Assembly: GCA_045106855.1 (NCBI GenBank)
Contig: JBGCFI010000045.1
Span: 17,166 to 81,165 of the forward strand
Source: Granulosicoccus sp045106855
Lineage (GTDB): Bacteria; Pseudomonadota; Gammaproteobacteria; Granulosicoccales; Granulosicoccaceae
Reading direction: 5' to 3'
DNA: 64,000 bases
Shown here: positions 63,780 to 64,000 of the stretch, piece after piece
Position numbering within the stretch: the stretch's first letter is position 1
How the letters are laid out: every line of letters starts with the position of its first letter
Translations under genes and position numbers: made by a program
The notes under the pieces: model-generated
What the model was told of the DNA's origin: nothing
Databases searched by the model: none
The model's input: only the letters and a program-made list of their open reading frames with translations

Positions 63780-64000
63780 ATGAAGCCCAACCACAATCGT
63801 TTTGACATCACTGATGTAAACAGCACCATGATGGCTGTGGTCACCACGGGCAACGGTGGCTATGACATGCTTGAGTACTGTGAAGTACCGATACCAAAAC
63901 TAAATTCCGGAGAAGTACTGCTACCAGTGCTAGCCGCCGGCGTAAACCATACAGAAATCAATACTCGCCTTGGATGGTACTCCCCCAGTGCGAAAGGCAG
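63780..64000 (+). CDS. Zinc-type alcohol dehydrogenase/quinone reductase family, 5' part
   Basis: ATG 63780 with AAGG 8 nt upstream opens a frame that runs off the right edge (73 codons seen). The start MMAVVTTGNGGYDMLEY, then VPIPKLNSGEVLLPVLAAGVNHTEINTRLGWYSP in part (SGEVLLPVLAAGVNHTEINT), is the N-terminal GroES-like domain of the MDR superfamily. Catalytic and NAD(P)-binding parts lie outside the window, so zinc dependence and substrate cannot be told. Confidence 0.8.
   Translation, partial: MKPNHNRFDITDVNSTMMAVVTTGNGGYDMLEYCEVPIPKLNSGEVLLPVLAAGVNHTEINTRLGWYSPSAKG

Overview
The window looks like the chromosome of a free-living, probably marine gammaproteobacterium. GC content is moderate, the genes are ordinary bacterial genes on both strands, and there is a large complement of outer-membrane barrels, lipoproteins and exported proteins. 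Aerobic cobalamin synthesis (CobT), glutamate/aspartate uptake and homogentisate catabolism are present. A Granulosicoccus-like organism is my guess; nothing in the window proves it. I saw no rRNA, tRNA, CRISPR array or intact insertion sequence. All family assignments rest on motifs recognised by eye; no database search was run.

Layout. 1-6 kb: 5' part of cobT (minus, runs off the left edge), a membrane GTPase, comF, two tandem OmpA-like proteins and a 56-residue lipoprotein. 6-13 kb (all minus): FAS1 lipoprotein, a three-gene envelope set (GspC-like anchor, secretin N-domain-only protein, OmpA-type lipoprotein), MarC, a cyclase-FHA protein and two linked unknown genes. 13-23 kb: an alpha/beta-hydrolase lacking its serine, an exported caspase-PEGA-FGE protein with a 20-copy hexanucleotide tract, a barrel, a GlyGly-CTERM trypsin, then an apparent operon caspase / anti-sigma-like / sigma-like. 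23-31 kb: gltIJKL, a duplicated-domain lipoprotein, a barrel, DadA and a PhzF-like protein. 31-36.3 kb: a compact peptide natural-product locus (precursor, radical SAM enzyme, HlyD-type adaptor, C39 peptidase-ABC exporter, second precursor). 36.3-42.8 kb: AT-rich leader, WYL regulator with a clear operator, DUF1996 protein, MFS transporter, small unknowns. 42.8-48 kb: a decaying patch (frameshifted mddA-like gene, HxlR-SCP2 gene with an in-frame TGA, outer-membrane-protein fragment) beside an AraC regulator and a small barrel. 48-54.4 kb: MFS plus XRE regulator, then maiA-fahA-hmgA with a divergent MarR regulator. 54.4-64 kb: large lipoprotein, nsrR with two NsrR-like sites and a degenerate DUF542-like gene, LysR, a divergent pair formed by an exported alpha/beta-hydrolase and a ToxR-type membrane regulator that carries the same hydrolase domain, a radC remnant, and the start of a zinc-type alcohol dehydrogenase.

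The most promising candidates for undescribed systems are: (1) the radical SAM / double-glycine peptide locus at 31.0-36.3 kb; (2) the divergent hydrolase and wHTH-TM-TPR-hydrolase regulator at 58.6-62.4 kb; (3) the exported caspase encoded together with an ECF-like sigma factor and a single-pass anti-sigma-like protein at 19.0-22.8 kb.
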